A DNA stretch of 5,223 bases, taken from NCBI GenBank assembly GCA_947258835.1, contig CAMYJY010000204.1, forward strand, positions 1-5,223, written 5' to 3'. Below, piece by piece: positions 4,831 through 5,223 of the stretch. Source of the DNA: an uncultured Pirellulales bacterium. Its GTDB lineage: Bacteria > Planctomycetota > Planctomycetia > Pirellulales > Lacipirellulaceae. The notes beneath the pieces were generated by a model. The model worked only from the letters and a program-made list of their open reading frames with translations. It had not been told where the DNA came from and made no database searches. How positions within the stretch are numbered: position 1 is the stretch's first letter; each line of letters starts with the position of its first letter. A program made the position numbers and the translations under genes.

Positions 4831-5223
4831 ATGACAAATCCACCTATCCTCGATGTCTGTCTACCACGGAGCGACCCGCGGGAGCGGTCCAGCGCCTGCC
4901 GAGCGGTAGCGAGCATCGGTCGGCGGCCACCCGTTCCACCCGTTCCAGCCGGGCCCTGCCGCCCGCCCGCCTGGTTTCGCTATGCCATCCTGGTGGGCGG
5001 TGTGTTGATGCTGTGTTCCTGCCAGGCCGCCCTACCTGTCTCGTCCGGTCGTGTGGCGACACCAATGACTCAGACTTCAGCCTCGTCCCCGCAGCCGCCC
5101 GCACGGCCTGCCATCTATCAACAAGATCCGCACACACCGCCGCCAGCCGTTCGCTGCGCGGAGTATGCAGCTGGAATCCGCGGCTGCCCCTGCCCGCATT
5201 GCGTTCCCGGTGGTGAGCTTGCC
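4831..5223 (+). CDS. Proline/cysteine-rich membrane-anchored or lipoprotein, 5' part only
   Basis: The frame is open from ATG 4831 for 131 codons to the window edge, so only the N-terminal part is seen. Residues 1-50 are Pro/Arg-rich and contain a PPVPPVPA repeat; a hydrophobic stretch YAILVGGVLML (51-61) follows, then LCSC (61-64), which could be a lipoprotein cleavage site with Cys64 as lipidated residue. After that a Ser/Thr/Pro/Gln-rich linker (65-105) leads to a cysteine cluster, CAEYAAGIRGCPCPHCVPGG (109-128). The long stretch before the hydrophobic segment is unusual for a signal peptide; alternatives are a non-cleaved anchor or a real start further in, but no ATG, GTG or TTG lies between 4831 and the hydrophobic core. 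A TTG at 4816 is an upstream alternative. No Shine-Dalgarno is visible. It follows paralog B by 17 bp, so co-transcription and perhaps translational coupling are likely. By recollection, planctomycete surface proteins with DUF11-type repeats have a cysteine-rich N-terminal region; I suspect but cannot show that this is one. Confidence 0.7.
   Translation, partial: MTNPPILDVCLPRSDPRERSSACRAVASIGRRPPVPPVPAGPCRPPAWFRYAILVGGVLMLCSCQAALPVSSGRVATPMTQTSASSPQPPARPAIYQQDPHTPPPAVRCAEYAAGIRGCPCPHCVPGGELA

Noticed and set aside
4927..4946. Small direct repeat CCACCCGTT x2
   Set aside because: It simply encodes the PPVPPV stretch of a proline-rich region; no sign of wider repetition.
4593..5216. A 207-codon plus-strand frame across the end of paralog B and the third gene
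   Set aside because: It is out of frame with both, Ser/Arg-rich, with no domain; the frame from 4831 has a hydrophobic segment and a coherent design.

Overview
The window looks like a chromosomal segment from a GC-rich planctomycete, probably of the Pirellulales group. I base this on recalled protein family resemblance, not on a database search. The two related secreted proteins in the right half resemble families I know only from planctomycetes, and several start codons lack a good Shine-Dalgarno sequence.

Left part (1-1313): the probable tail of an unidentified gene ends at 78. After a leader of about 170 bp comes a complete pdxA gene (252-1313), which makes the vitamin B6 pathway enzyme 4-hydroxythreonine-4-phosphate dehydrogenase. 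Its last 11 bp overlap, tail to tail, a minus-strand gene (1303-2193) for an exported protein of unknown function that looks LolA-like.

Middle (2194-2502): a 309-bp intergenic region separates that gene from a plus-strand gene cluster. I see no gene in it, but it holds several short inverted repeats.

Right part (2503-5223): two paralogous exported proteins (428 and 230 residues) share a domain of roughly 110 residues. Close behind the second gene, 17 bp downstream, begins a third gene that runs off the window. It encodes a proline- and cysteine-rich probable lipoprotein or membrane-anchored protein. The first two genes are separated by 331 bp of non-coding sequence that holds three tandem copies of a 51-bp palindromic repeat (the third shortened by exactly 24 bp) and two related hairpins. 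The likely theme is an envelope or surface protein locus; no biochemical function can be assigned from sequence alone.

I found no mobile element, CRISPR array, tRNA or rRNA. The least explained parts are the paralogous exported protein cluster, the repeat array, the paired hairpins and a very strong inverted repeat inside the coding sequence of the second paralog.
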